64,000 bases of DNA, taken from positions 1,302,001-1,366,000 of the forward strand of contig OZ243976.1 in the NCBI GenBank assembly GCA_965214795.1, given 5' to 3'. Under the pieces are notes generated by a model. The model saw nothing but the letters and a program-made list of their open reading frames with translations. It had not been told where the DNA came from and made no database searches. Position 1 is the stretch's first letter, and each line of letters opens with the position of its first letter. Below, piece by piece: positions 34,157-42,141 of the stretch. Source of the stretch: JAJDXW01 sp965214795. Its GTDB lineage: Bacteria > Pseudomonadota > Gammaproteobacteria > HK1. A program made the translations under genes and the position numbers.

Positions 34157-34366
34157 CCCGAAAAGTCACCGACTTTCGTCGCGAGGGGGCCAGGATGCCC
34201 CACGATCTCATGGAGGAACGGGCCGCCCGGACCGAGCACGCGCGGGCGCGCTGCCGAGGCGCAGTCGACACTGGCGCGGGCGCGCGGTCGAAGCGGCTTG
34301 CGGGAGTGCGTCCCGCGACCGCGAGCGGATGGGCGGCCGCCGCGGGAAGTCGGTGATTTTTCCGGG
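34157..34366 (-). repeat. RepC copy 2 (inverted orientation)
   Basis: 210-bp copy with ends CCCGAAAAGTCACCGACTTT and GGAAGTCGGTGATTTTTCCG (then GG), which are inverted copies. Contains the reverse complement of the TCCATGAGATCGTGGGGCAT and CCATCCGCTCGCGGTCGCGG blocks of copy 1 but lacks the triplicated 11-bp unit. No target duplication is visible in the flanks. Confidence 0.75.
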
Positions 34367-34385
34367 TTGGCGTTCGGCGGCGGCA

Positions 34386-34418
34386 ACGGTGCCCCAACGA
34401 TGCCCCAACGATGCCCCG
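34386..34418 (+). repeat. Three 11-bp tandem repeats
   Basis: ACGGTGCCCCA, ACGATGCCCCA and ACGATGCCCCG in tandem, 100 bp before the epimerase start. Same unit length as the arrays at 30576 and 30897 but a different sequence. Could be a helical-phase operator array or slippage product. Confidence 0.55.
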
Positions 34419-34517
34419 GGGCGGGCCGGTGATCGGCGCCGCCGGCATCGGCCCTCCAGGAGGGCGGAAAAGAGGGGCGTGCTCCACACGACGGCCTTTT
34501 CACGGGAGATCGAGACG

Positions 34518-35369
34518 ATGGCGATTCTGGGCGTGCACACCCTGGCCGTGGCGCCGGCCTGGACCCCGGCCGCGGCGCGCAGGTTCCTGCCGTGGCTCAA
34601 GGGATACGGCGTCGAGCTGATGGAGGTGCCGCTCCTCCGGCCGGACGAGATCGACGTCGCGGGAACCCGCGCGGTGGCGTCGGAGTTCGACATCCGGCTC
34701 GCCTGCTCGCTCGGCCTGCCCGCCGCGATCGATTCGACGGGAGACCCGGACTCCGCGATCGCCTTCCTGACGCGGGCGCTCGAGGTCGCCGCGCGCATCG
34801 ACGCCGTCGCGTTGAGCGGAGTGACCTACGGCACGATCGGAAGGACCTCGGGCGCGCCCCCGACCGCGCGGGAGCGCGATGCCGTGGCGCGTATCGTGGA
34901 GGGCGCCGCGCGGGCGGCCCGGACGCGCGGCCTCCGGTTCGGGGTCGAGCCCTGCAACCGCTACGAGACCCATCTCCTCAACACGGTGGCGAGCGCGGTG
35001 GAGATCGTCGAGCGGGTCGGTGCGGAGAACGTGTTCGTGCATCCCGACAGCTACCACATGAACATCGAGGAAGTCGCGATGGCGCGCGGGATCGCGGATG
35101 CGGGCGAGCATCTCGGCTACGTCCACGCCTCGGAGGCCAACCGGGGGGTACCCGGACGGGGGACCCTCGACTGGGCGGGCCTGTGCCAGGGGCTCGCCGA
35201 GGCGAAGTTCGAGGGGCCGGTGGTGCTCGAGAGCTTCGTGCACCTCGACCCGGACATCGCGGCCGGGCTCGCGGTCTGGCGGCCGGTGGCGGAGCGGCCC
35301 GAGGAGGTCATCGACGTCGGCCTGCCGTTCCTGCGCGGGCACGCGGCGGCGGCGGGCCTCGCCCTGTAG
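34518..35369 (+). CDS. Ketose 3-epimerase-like TIM-barrel sugar isomerase
   Basis: 283-residue AP-endonuclease-2/xylose-isomerase-fold protein. Residues match the metal site of D-tagatose/D-psicose 3-epimerases: Glu in FGVEPCNRYETHLLNT, Asp and His in HPDSYHMNIEE, His in YVHASEANRG with the substrate-contacting Arg in PGRGTLDW, and Glu in PVVLESFVH. ATG 34518 has GGGAG upstream. It lies divergent from a FrcA-type importer and next to a sugar-kinase-like gene, so it likely epimerises an imported ketose at C3. Exact sugar unknown. Confidence 0.85.
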   Translation: MAILGVHTLAVAPAWTPAAARRFLPWLKGYGVELMEVPLLRPDEIDVAGTRAVASEFDIRLACSLGLPAAIDSTGDPDSAIAFLTRALEVAARIDAVALSGVTYGTIGRTSGAPPTARERDAVARIVEGAARAARTRGLRFGVEPCNRYETHLLNTVASAVEIVERVGAENVFVHPDSYHMNIEEVAMARGIADAGEHLGYVHASEANRGVPGRGTLDWAGLCQGLAEAKFEGPVVLESFVHLDPDIAAGLAVWRPVAERPEEVIDVGLPFLRGHAAAAGLAL

Positions 35370-35470
35370 CCCCCTCCCATCCGGCGATGGCCACGCCCGC
35401 GAAGCATTCCATGGCAGGGTTCGCGCCGGGGCAGGGTTCGCGCCGCCGGCCGCTCGATGCGGGCCGAGAG

Positions 35471-36346
35471 ATGGCTGAATCGGCCCATTTCCGGATTCCT
35501 CGCCCGGATTGCGGCTCGGGCCCCCGATCGATCGCGGCATGGACGCGCCTGGAAACGGCGGGTTCCGTACCCGATGGCCTCGAGACGGCGGTGGGGCGGG
35601 TGCTCTCCGCGCTCCCGCCGGACGCCGCGCGGCGCGAGCGACGGTTCATCCTCGGCATCGCCGGGCCCCCCGCGGCCGGCAAGTCGACTCTCGCCACGGC
35701 GCTCCGCGAGGCGCTGAATGGAGGCCGGGGGCCGGGCGGCAAGGGCGAGACCGCGACCATCGCGGCCCTGGACGGCTACCACTACGACGACCGGGTGCTG
35801 CTCGTCCGGGGGCACCGGCCCCGCAAGGGCGCGCCCTTCACCTTCGACACCGCGGGCTACGCGGCGATGCTCGAACGCCTCGCGGCGCCCTCGCGCGAGG
35901 CGGTCGCCATTCCGGTATTCGATCGCGATCTCGAGCTCTCGCGGGCGGCGGCGGCCGTCGTCGAGCCCCACCACCGCATCGTGATCACGGAGGGGAACTA
36001 CCTCCTCCTCGACGACGAGGGGTGGCGCCCCGTCCGTGATCGGCTCGACTTCTCCGTCTTCCTCGACGTGTCCGCGGAAGAGCTCCGGCGGCGGCTGATG
36101 GCCCGCTGGCTCGGCCACGGATACGGACCGGAAGACGCGAAGGAGAAGACGGAGGCCAACGATCTCGTCAACGCCCGGCTGGTAGTGGAGACGTCGGTCG
36201 AGCCGGACCTGCGTCTCCGCGCGTCGTCCGGCTACGCCCCCGCGGGGGAGCGGCAGGCCCGGTCGAGGGGGGCAAGCTGCGCGAGTTCGCGCCGGAAGGG
36301 GACCTCGTCGCCGGTGCGGGACGGGCCGTCCAGCTCTTCCGCGTAA
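35471..36346 (+). CDS. P-loop kinase (FrcK / pantothenate-kinase-like)
   Basis: 291-residue cytosolic kinase. P-loop GIAGPPAAGKSTLATAL near residue 65, ALDGYHYDDRVL (the D-G-Y/F-H block), RKGAPFTFDTAGYAAMLERL, ITEGNYLLLDDEGW and RRRLMARWLGHGYGPEDAKE, the order seen in FrcK-type nucleoside/sugar kinases. Start ATG 35471; ATG 35387 and 35411 are in frame. After residue 240 the protein turns into low-complexity Ser/Arg and runs 115 bp into the convergent flavoprotein gene, suggesting that the original stop codon was lost. Likely phosphorylates the epimerised sugar. Confidence 0.8.
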   Translation: MAESAHFRIPRPDCGSGPRSIAAWTRLETAGSVPDGLETAVGRVLSALPPDAARRERRFILGIAGPPAAGKSTLATALREALNGGRGPGGKGETATIAALDGYHYDDRVLLVRGHRPRKGAPFTFDTAGYAAMLERLAAPSREAVAIPVFDRDLELSRAAAAVVEPHHRIVITEGNYLLLDDEGWRPVRDRLDFSVFLDVSAEELRRRLMARWLGHGYGPEDAKEKTEANDLVNARLVVETSVEPDLRLRASSGYAPAGERQARSRGASCASSRRKGTSSPVRDGPSSSSA

Positions 36347-38412
36347 CGGTGCCCTGCGTACACCGCGTGGGCGATGGTCGCGGGCGCGAGGGCGTCGCCG
36401 ATCGTGGAGACCGACTCGATGCCGGCGTCCGGCCAGTCCCCGGCCCGCTCCGCGAGTTCCGTGGCGAGGCGATCTTCCGGGGTTCGGGAGGTGACCAGAA
36501 CCACCGCGTCCGCCTCCAGCGCCTCGGCGCTCCCGGTGAACACGCACGACGCGGTGACCACGCCCTCCGCAACCGCGTCGAGGGCGGTGAAGCTCCGGAT
36601 CGTCACCCCTTTCTCGAGGAGACGCGCCTGGATGAAGTGCTGTTCGAGGGTCTTGCGGGTCCAGGTCGATGCCTCCGAGGCGGGCGTGAGGTAGTGGGTC
36701 TCGCAGCCTCGATCCGCGAGCCACTCCGCTATCACCCCGCCCATGTAGTAGTGGTCGTCGTCCCACACGACGACCCGCTCGCCGGCCTCCGGCAGCGCCG
36801 CGGCGCCGTCCATCACGCCGTCCATCACGCCGTCCATCACGCCGTCCATCACGCCGTCCATCACGTCGTCGGGTGAGAGCACCCGGGCGCGCCGCGCGAT
36901 CGGCAGGGGCCGTTTCCGGTGGCGCCCGACGCCGTCCGTCCGCCAGCGCGCGCCGGTGGCGACGACGACCCGCGGGAAGCCGAGCTCGAGCACCGACTCG
37001 GCGTCCAGCTCGGAGTCGAAGTAGATCTCGACGTTCGAGAGCCCGTGGATCTGCTGCACGCGGTAGTCCCGCACCCGTCCCCAGGCGGCGAGGCCGGGCA
37101 GCCGGCACTCGCGGGCGACGCGCCCGCCCGCAACGGTGCCGCGCTCGGCCAGGGTCACCGCGTAGCCCCGCTTGCCGAGCGCCCCTGCGGCCTCGAGCCC
37201 CGCCGGACCCGCCCCGACGACGAGAACCGGCTTGTCGGACTCTCGCGGGCGGATGCGCTCCGGATGCCAGCCCTTTCGCCACTCCTCGCCCATCGTCGGG
37301 TTCTGGGTGCACCGGATGGGGGACGTGCTGAAGTCCCCCGACACGCAGATGTTGCAGCCGATGCACTCGCGGATGTCTTCGAGCCGCCCTTCCTCGATCT
37401 TCCTCGGGAGAAAGGGGTCGGCGATGGACGGCCGGGCGCAGCCGATGAGGTCCGCGATCCCCTTCCGGATGACCGACACCATCCGGTCGGGGGAGGTGTA
37501 GCGGCCGACCCCGACGACCGGCTTCGTGGTGAGGCGCTTCACCCCCTCGATGAACGGCTCCTGCCGGCCCTCGGGGCCGAAGCGCGAGGTCTGGGAGTCG
37601 TTTTCCCAGGCTGCGAGGGCCACATCCCAGAGATCGGGGAGCTCGGCGACGAGCCCGATCATCTCTTCGGCCTCGGCCTTCTCGAGACCGTTCGGGCCGA
37701 GCAGTTCGTCGGTGGAGATCCGGCACGCCACCGCGCAGGTGTCGCCCACCGCCTCCCGGGTGTCGGCGAGGACTTCCTCCAGCAGGCGCACCCGGTTCCG
37801 CGGCGGTCCGCCGTACTCGTCGCTCCGCCGGTTGTGGAGCGAGGAGAGGAAGAAGTGGAGGATGCTGAGGCAGTGCGCGGCGTAGACGTAGACGAGGTCG
37901 AACCCCGCCTCGCGCGCCCGCAGCGCCGCCGACCGGTGCCACCGCCGGAAATCGCGGATGTCCCGCCTGGTCATCGCGCGCGCCTGCACCGGGTCGTAGT
38001 CCGAGGTAGCCACCGGCATGCCGGACGGGGCGAGCGGCACCTCGCGCCCGTAGGCGTTGGCGCCGTTCGGACCGTTGTAGGCGAGCTCGATGCCCGCGAG
38101 CGCCCCGAACTCGTGGACCCGGTCCGCGACCCGCGCGAGGGCCGGGAGGTCGCGGTCGTCCCAGAGCCGGAGCTCGATATAGGGGGCGATGTCCGACGTG
38201 TGGTGGATCTCGACCTCCTCGGTGCAGACCACCGCCCAGCCGCCCTCCGCCTTGACCCCCCGCATCCAGGCGAGCGCGGTCGGGTCCCGGTACCCCATGC
38301 CGTTGCAGTGCGGGACCTGGTAGAAGCGGTTCTTCGCGGTCACCGGACCGATCGCGACGGGCTCGAAGAGCACGTCGTAGCGGGGGTCGCGTCTCGTCTC
38401 GTCGCGGGGCAT
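36232..38412 (-). CDS. Trimethylamine/dimethylamine dehydrogenase-like iron-sulfur flavoprotein
   Basis: 726 residues, the length of TMADH. Domain 1 is an FMN TIM barrel (YQVPHCNGMGYRDPTALAW, with the Cys that carries 6-S-cysteinyl-FMN in TMADH, and VYVYAAHCLS with the active-site Tyr/His). Then comes the 4Fe-4S loop CIGCNICVSGDFSTSPIRC, then ADP- and FAD/NAD-type Rossmann domains starting VLVVGAGPAGLEAAG. It departs from TMADH at the segment after WDVAL, where an AAW replaces the usual GD with the catalytic Asp. A VMDG motif is repeated five times near residue 525. ATG 38412 follows GGAGG. It would oxidatively demethylate or deaminate an amine and pass electrons to an ETF. Confidence 0.82.
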   Translation of the reverse strand: MPRDETRRDPRYDVLFEPVAIGPVTAKNRFYQVPHCNGMGYRDPTALAWMRGVKAEGGWAVVCTEEVEIHHTSDIAPYIELRLWDDRDLPALARVADRVHEFGALAGIELAYNGPNGANAYGREVPLAPSGMPVATSDYDPVQARAMTRRDIRDFRRWHRSAALRAREAGFDLVYVYAAHCLSILHFFLSSLHNRRSDEYGGPPRNRVRLLEEVLADTREAVGDTCAVACRISTDELLGPNGLEKAEAEEMIGLVAELPDLWDVALAAWENDSQTSRFGPEGRQEPFIEGVKRLTTKPVVGVGRYTSPDRMVSVIRKGIADLIGCARPSIADPFLPRKIEEGRLEDIRECIGCNICVSGDFSTSPIRCTQNPTMGEEWRKGWHPERIRPRESDKPVLVVGAGPAGLEAAGALGKRGYAVTLAERGTVAGGRVARECRLPGLAAWGRVRDYRVQQIHGLSNVEIYFDSELDAESVLELGFPRVVVATGARWRTDGVGRHRKRPLPIARRARVLSPDDVMDGVMDGVMDGVMDGVMDGAAALPEAGERVVVWDDDHYYMGGVIAEWLADRGCETHYLTPASEASTWTRKTLEQHFIQARLLEKGVTIRSFTALDAVAEGVVTASCVFTGSAEALEADAVVLVTSRTPEDRLATELAERAGDWPDAGIESVSTIGDALAPATIAHAVYAGHRYAEELDGPSRTGDEVPFRRELAQLAPLDRACRSPAGA
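36805..36864 (-). repeat. Five perfect 12-bp tandem repeats inside the flavoprotein gene
   Basis: GCCGTCCATCAC five times without a mismatch, encoding VMDG x5 in frame. Dehydrogenases of this type normally have a single VMDG at the linker. Because the unit is a multiple of three, changes in copy number keep the frame. Confidence 0.92.
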
Positions 38413-38441
38413 CACCAACCTCCACCCACCAATGCGCTTCG

Positions 38442-39875
38442 CTACCTCCCGTACTTTTCCCAGTGCGCGCCGAAGAGCGCCTCCTCGGAGGGTCGGTCCT
38501 CCGGGATCGGTACCGCGAGGTGGGTGACGTTGAGGAAGTGGCGGTAGTTGAGGTTCTCGCTGATGCTGTTGCCCTGCCACGTCCCGCAGCCCATGGACAG
38601 GGTGAAGTTGAGCCCGCTGTCGAATCCGCCCCCGTTCCCGAAGGTGTGCGCCATGTTCACGAGGACGCGGGCGGTGTCGAGCTCTTCGGCGAGCCGCCGC
38701 GCGTGCGCGAGCTCCCCGGTATGGATGCCGACCGAATGTCCCCTTCCCTTGAACTCGAGGATCTCGCGTACCCGCTCGAGCGCGTCGTCGAAGCTCGCCG
38801 CCCGGTACACGGTGAGGACGAGGGCCAGCTTCTCGTCCGAGAACGGGTGCGCGCGCCCGACCCCGGAGTCCTCGACCAGAAAGAACTTCGCATCGAGAGC
38901 CCGCCCCCCCAGGCCGCACGCGGCGGCGAACACGCGGGCGTCCTTCGCGATGACCGCCCGGTCGAGCTTGCCGTTCGCCCAGAGTGTCGCGCGGATCGCC
39001 TCCTTCTCCGCCGCGTCCGCGAGGTGCCCGCCCGCGCGCTCGAGGGCGGCGAGGGCCTCGTCGTACACCTCGTCGACGATCACCACCGAATTCTCCGACG
39101 AGCACGAGGTGGCGTTGTCGAAGCACTTGGACTTCGCGATCTTCTCCGCCGCCTCGTCGAGGTTCGCGCTCGTGTCGACGATGACCGGGACGTTTCCCGC
39201 ACCGACCCCGATGGCCGGGGTCCCGCTCCGGTAGGCCTCGCGGACGTTGTTCTGCGAGCCGGTGACCACCACGAGATCGCACGCCGCCATCAGGGCCCGG
39301 GTGCTCGCCTTGTCTACCGGAGGCGGCAGCACCTGTACCAGATCCGCCGGAGCGCCGATCTTCCCGAGCTCGGCGCGCATCAGCTCCACCGTGCGCGTGG
39401 TGGTCGCGAGCCCGGCCGGCGAAGGCGCGATGACGATCGCGTTCCGGCCCTTGAGGGCCATCATCGCCTTGTTGACGGGGGTGGCCGCGGGATTCGTCGA
39501 CGGCGTCACCGCGCCGACCACCCCGACCGGCTTCGCGTACTTGACGAGCCCGAGGTCGGGGAGCTCCTCGATGACCCCGACGCTCTTCACGCGCAGAAGG
39601 TCGCGGAGGGTGCCGAAGGTCTTCCGCCGGTTCTTGACCACCTTGTCCGGGGCATTGCCGATGCCGGTGTCCTCGACCGCCATCCGGGCGAGGGCCGTGG
39701 CGTGCTCCGGCTTGTAGAGCGACCATGCGAGCGCGGTCACCGCCTCGTCGACCCGGGCCTGCGTCGCACCCGCGAATGCTTCCATCGCCGCGCGCCCGCG
39801 GCGGACCAGCCCGTCGACGACCGCGGCGGGGTCGCGTTCGAAGGCTTCGACGGTGGCTTCGGCTGGCTGGCTCAT
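38442..39875 (-). CDS. CoA-acylating aldehyde dehydrogenase (sulfoacetaldehyde dehydrogenase-like)
   Basis: 477-residue NAD(P)-dependent dehydrogenase of the acylating branch. Marks are KPVGVVGAVTPSTNPAATPV, the catalytic Cys in DNATSCSSENSVVIVDEVY, AGNVPVIVDTSANLDEAAE and GNGGGFDSGLNFTLSMGCGT. Lengths and the PSTNP-type nucleotide motif resemble SauS sulfoacetaldehyde dehydrogenase and AdhE N-domains. Start at ATG 39875 (MSQPAEATVEAF). It precedes the amine dehydrogenase-like gene by 29 bp, so it probably converts the aldehyde released by that enzyme to an acyl-CoA. Confidence 0.82.
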   Translation of the reverse strand: MSQPAEATVEAFERDPAAVVDGLVRRGRAAMEAFAGATQARVDEAVTALAWSLYKPEHATALARMAVEDTGIGNAPDKVVKNRRKTFGTLRDLLRVKSVGVIEELPDLGLVKYAKPVGVVGAVTPSTNPAATPVNKAMMALKGRNAIVIAPSPAGLATTTRTVELMRAELGKIGAPADLVQVLPPPVDKASTRALMAACDLVVVTGSQNNVREAYRSGTPAIGVGAGNVPVIVDTSANLDEAAEKIAKSKCFDNATSCSSENSVVIVDEVYDEALAALERAGGHLADAAEKEAIRATLWANGKLDRAVIAKDARVFAAACGLGGRALDAKFFLVEDSGVGRAHPFSDEKLALVLTVYRAASFDDALERVREILEFKGRGHSVGIHTGELAHARRLAEELDTARVLVNMAHTFGNGGGFDSGLNFTLSMGCGTWQGNSISENLNYRHFLNVTHLAVPIPEDRPSEEALFGAHWEKYGR

Positions 39876-39967
39876 CGCTTCGGGTGTTCCTTCCGTCTCG
39901 CCGGGGTCGGGCTCCGGGGGCGGAGTGTATCCGGCTCGCCGGGGCCGGTGCACGGGGTGCCGATCCA

Positions 39968-40065
39968 CCCCGAAAAAATCACCGACTTCCCGCTGCGGCC
40001 GCCCATCCGCTCGCGGTCGCGGGCCGTACTCCCGCAAGCCGCCCAAGTCGCTTCGGCCGCGCGCT
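39968..40065 (+). repeat. RepC copy 3 (half element)
   Basis: CCGAAAAAATCACCGACTTC, CCATCCGCTCGCGGTCGCGG and GGGCCGTACTCCCGCAAGCC, then the match ends within GGCCGCGCGC at the stop codon of the oligopeptide ATPase gene. Only the left half of the family is present; the right inverted end is missing. Confidence 0.7.
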
Positions 40066-41051
40066 CAGCGCAGGTGACAGGCGAGGAGCCGGCCGTCGGG
40101 CCGCGGGGCGAGCGGTGGCGGCACGGTGCGGCAGTCGGGGCTCGCGATCGAGCAGCGGGGGTGAAAGGGGCAGCCGGCCGGGGGGGCGACGGCGCTCGGC
40201 ACCTCCCCCGCAATCCGGGGCCGGTACCGGCGGCCGCGGCGTGCCGCGTCCGGCCTTGGAACCGCCTCCAGCAGGGCTTGCGTGTAGGGATGCAGAGGCG
40301 TATCGAAGAGCTGATCGCGCGGCGCCTGCTCGACGATTCGCCCGAGATACATCACCACCACCTCGCTGCTGACGTTCTCCACGACGGCCAGATCGTGGGA
40401 GATGAAGAGGTAGGAGATGCCGCGCTCGCGCTGCAGGTCCCGGAGAAGGTTGATGACCTGCGCCTGCACCGAAACGTCGAGCGCCGACACCGGCTCGTCG
40501 CAGACGATCACCTCCGGCTCGAGCGCGATGGCGCGGGCGATGCCGATGCGCTGGCGCTGGCCGCCGGAGAACTCGTGCGGGAACTTCCGCGCATCCGCAT
40601 CGTTCATCCCGACCCGGCGGAGCAGCTCCGACACCCGCGACGGCACCGCACCTTTCTCGATCGAGCGGTGGATCCGGTAGGGCGCCGCGAGGATGTCGCC
40701 GATCCGCCAGCGCCCGTTGAGGGATGCGAAGGGGTCCTGAAAGACGATCTGCATCCGCGAGCGCAGGGTCCTGAGCTCCCGGCCGCGCGCCGTCGTGATG
40801 TCCTCGCCCCCGAGACGGATGGTCCCCGCGCTCGGCTCCAGAAGCCTGAGCAGAAGCCGGCCCACGGTGGACTTGCCGCAGCCGCTCTCGCCCACCAGGC
40901 CCAGGGTCGCGCCGCGCCGGATCGAGAGATCGACCCCGTCGACCGCGCGCACCATCTTGTGCCGCTCCCGCGAGAGCCCCCCCGCAATGCGGAAATGCTT
41001 CACGAGCCCCGAACCCTCGAGGACCACCGCGGGGTCCGGTTCCGGGGTCAT
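40065..41051 (-). CDS. Dipeptide/oligopeptide ABC ATPase (OppF/DppF type)
   Basis: 328-residue ATPase. Walker A GESGCGKSTVGRLLL, MQIVFQDPFASLNGRWRIGD, signature EFSGGQRQRIGIARAIALEP, Walker B VIVCDEPVSALDVSVQAQV, H-loop FISHDLAVV, and the OppF C-terminal LHPYTQALLEAVP with a Cys-rich CPFHPRCSIASPDC region that binds a 4Fe-4S cluster in some Opp ATPases. Its ATG overlaps the OppD-type stop by 4 bp. Last gene of the operon. Confidence 0.92.
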   Translation of the reverse strand: MTPEPDPAVVLEGSGLVKHFRIAGGLSRERHKMVRAVDGVDLSIRRGATLGLVGESGCGKSTVGRLLLRLLEPSAGTIRLGGEDITTARGRELRTLRSRMQIVFQDPFASLNGRWRIGDILAAPYRIHRSIEKGAVPSRVSELLRRVGMNDADARKFPHEFSGGQRQRIGIARAIALEPEVIVCDEPVSALDVSVQAQVINLLRDLQRERGISYLFISHDLAVVENVSSEVVVMYLGRIVEQAPRDQLFDTPLHPYTQALLEAVPRPDAARRGRRYRPRIAGEVPSAVAPPAGCPFHPRCSIASPDCRTVPPPLAPRPDGRLLACHLR

Positions 41052-42055
41052 GGCGCTCCGCTCCAGGGGTTGTGGCAGGCCGTCCCCCGCCGCCCGTGCC
41101 CCTTGCGTTCGGCGTAGCGGGGCCGTTCGCGGCGGCACCGCTCCTGCACGCGGCCGCAGCGGCTTGCGAACGCGCAACCGTCCGGCTCCTCTCCCGCCGC
41201 CGGCACGGTGCCCGCGATCTCGGAAAGGGGCAGGTCCCGGCCGCGGCCCACGATCGGGACCGACTCGACGAGGCCTCGGGTATAGGGATGGCACGGGTCG
41301 GCGAACAGCTCCGCGACGGGAGCCTCCTCCACCTTGCGCCCGGCGTACATCACCAGGACCCGGTCCGCCATCTCCGCGACGACCCCGAGGTCGTGGGTGA
41401 TCAGGATGACGCCCATGCCGAGGCGCTCCTGGAGATCGCCGATGAGGGCCAGGATCTGGGACTGGATCGTCACATCGAGCGCCGTCGTCGGCTCGTCCGC
41501 GATCAGGATTGCCGGATCGCATACGAGGGCGGCCGCAATCATGACCCGCTGGCGCATGCCTCCCGAGAGCTGGTGCGGAAAGCTCCTCGCGCGTCGTTCG
41601 GGATCCGGCACCCGCACCCTTTCGAGCATCTCGATGGCATGCCGTCGCGCCCTCCGGGGGGACAGGCCGAGATGGCGCCGAGCCACCTCCGCGATCTGCT
41701 CGCCGACCGCCATCACCGGATTGAGCGCGGTCATCGGCTCCTGGAAGATCATGCCGATGTCCCGCCCGCGGACCTCGCGGAGGGCCCGCACGGGCAGCGC
41801 GAGGAGATCGTCGCCACGGAAGCGCGCGGCCCCCGCGACGACTTCCGCGGGGGGGCGCGGCGCCATGCCGATGAGCGAGAGGGCGAGCATGGTCTTGCCG
41901 CAGCCGGACTCGCCGACGATGCCGAGGGTCTCCCCGGAGGCGACGTCGAAGCTCACGTCGTGGACCACCCGGGCGATGCCCCGGGAAAGATGGAGGGCCG
42001 TCGTCAGCCCCTCGACGGCGAGGAGGGTCGGGGTCTCCGCGGCCCGGTCCTTCAT
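41048..42055 (-). CDS. Dipeptide/oligopeptide ABC ATPase (OppD/DppD type)
   Basis: 335-residue partner ATPase. Walker A GESGCGKTMLALSLIG, MIFQEPMTALNPVMAVGEQI, signature QLSGGMRQRVMIAAALVCDP, Walker B LIADEPTTALDVTIQSQI and H-loop LITHDLGVV. A C-terminal CAFASRCGRVQERCRRERP cysteine motif is again present. 86 bp of GC-rich sequence separate it from the deacylase gene upstream; no strong ribosome-binding site is evident. Confidence 0.92.
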   Translation of the reverse strand: MKDRAAETPTLLAVEGLTTALHLSRGIARVVHDVSFDVASGETLGIVGESGCGKTMLALSLIGMAPRPPAEVVAGAARFRGDDLLALPVRALREVRGRDIGMIFQEPMTALNPVMAVGEQIAEVARRHLGLSPRRARRHAIEMLERVRVPDPERRARSFPHQLSGGMRQRVMIAAALVCDPAILIADEPTTALDVTIQSQILALIGDLQERLGMGVILITHDLGVVAEMADRVLVMYAGRKVEEAPVAELFADPCHPYTRGLVESVPIVGRGRDLPLSEIAGTVPAAGEEPDGCAFASRCGRVQERCRRERPRYAERKGHGRRGTACHNPWSGAP

Positions 42056-42141
42056 CGGCGCCCGGCCCGCATCAGGAATCCATCGCCGCCCGGGTGCCCG
42101 GGTGCCCGGGCGCCCGGACGCACGAGCGCACCCGTTGCCGA

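Noticed and set aside
30701..34366. RepC copies 1 and 2 as ends of a composite transposon carrying the sugar importer
   Set aside because: They are in opposite orientation around the importer, but no transposase and no flanking duplication exist and other copies lie singly, so a composite element is not supported.
35117..38425. 1,102-codon minus-strand frame
   Set aside because: Out-of-frame shadow of the flavoprotein gene joined to antisense of the kinase and epimerase genes.
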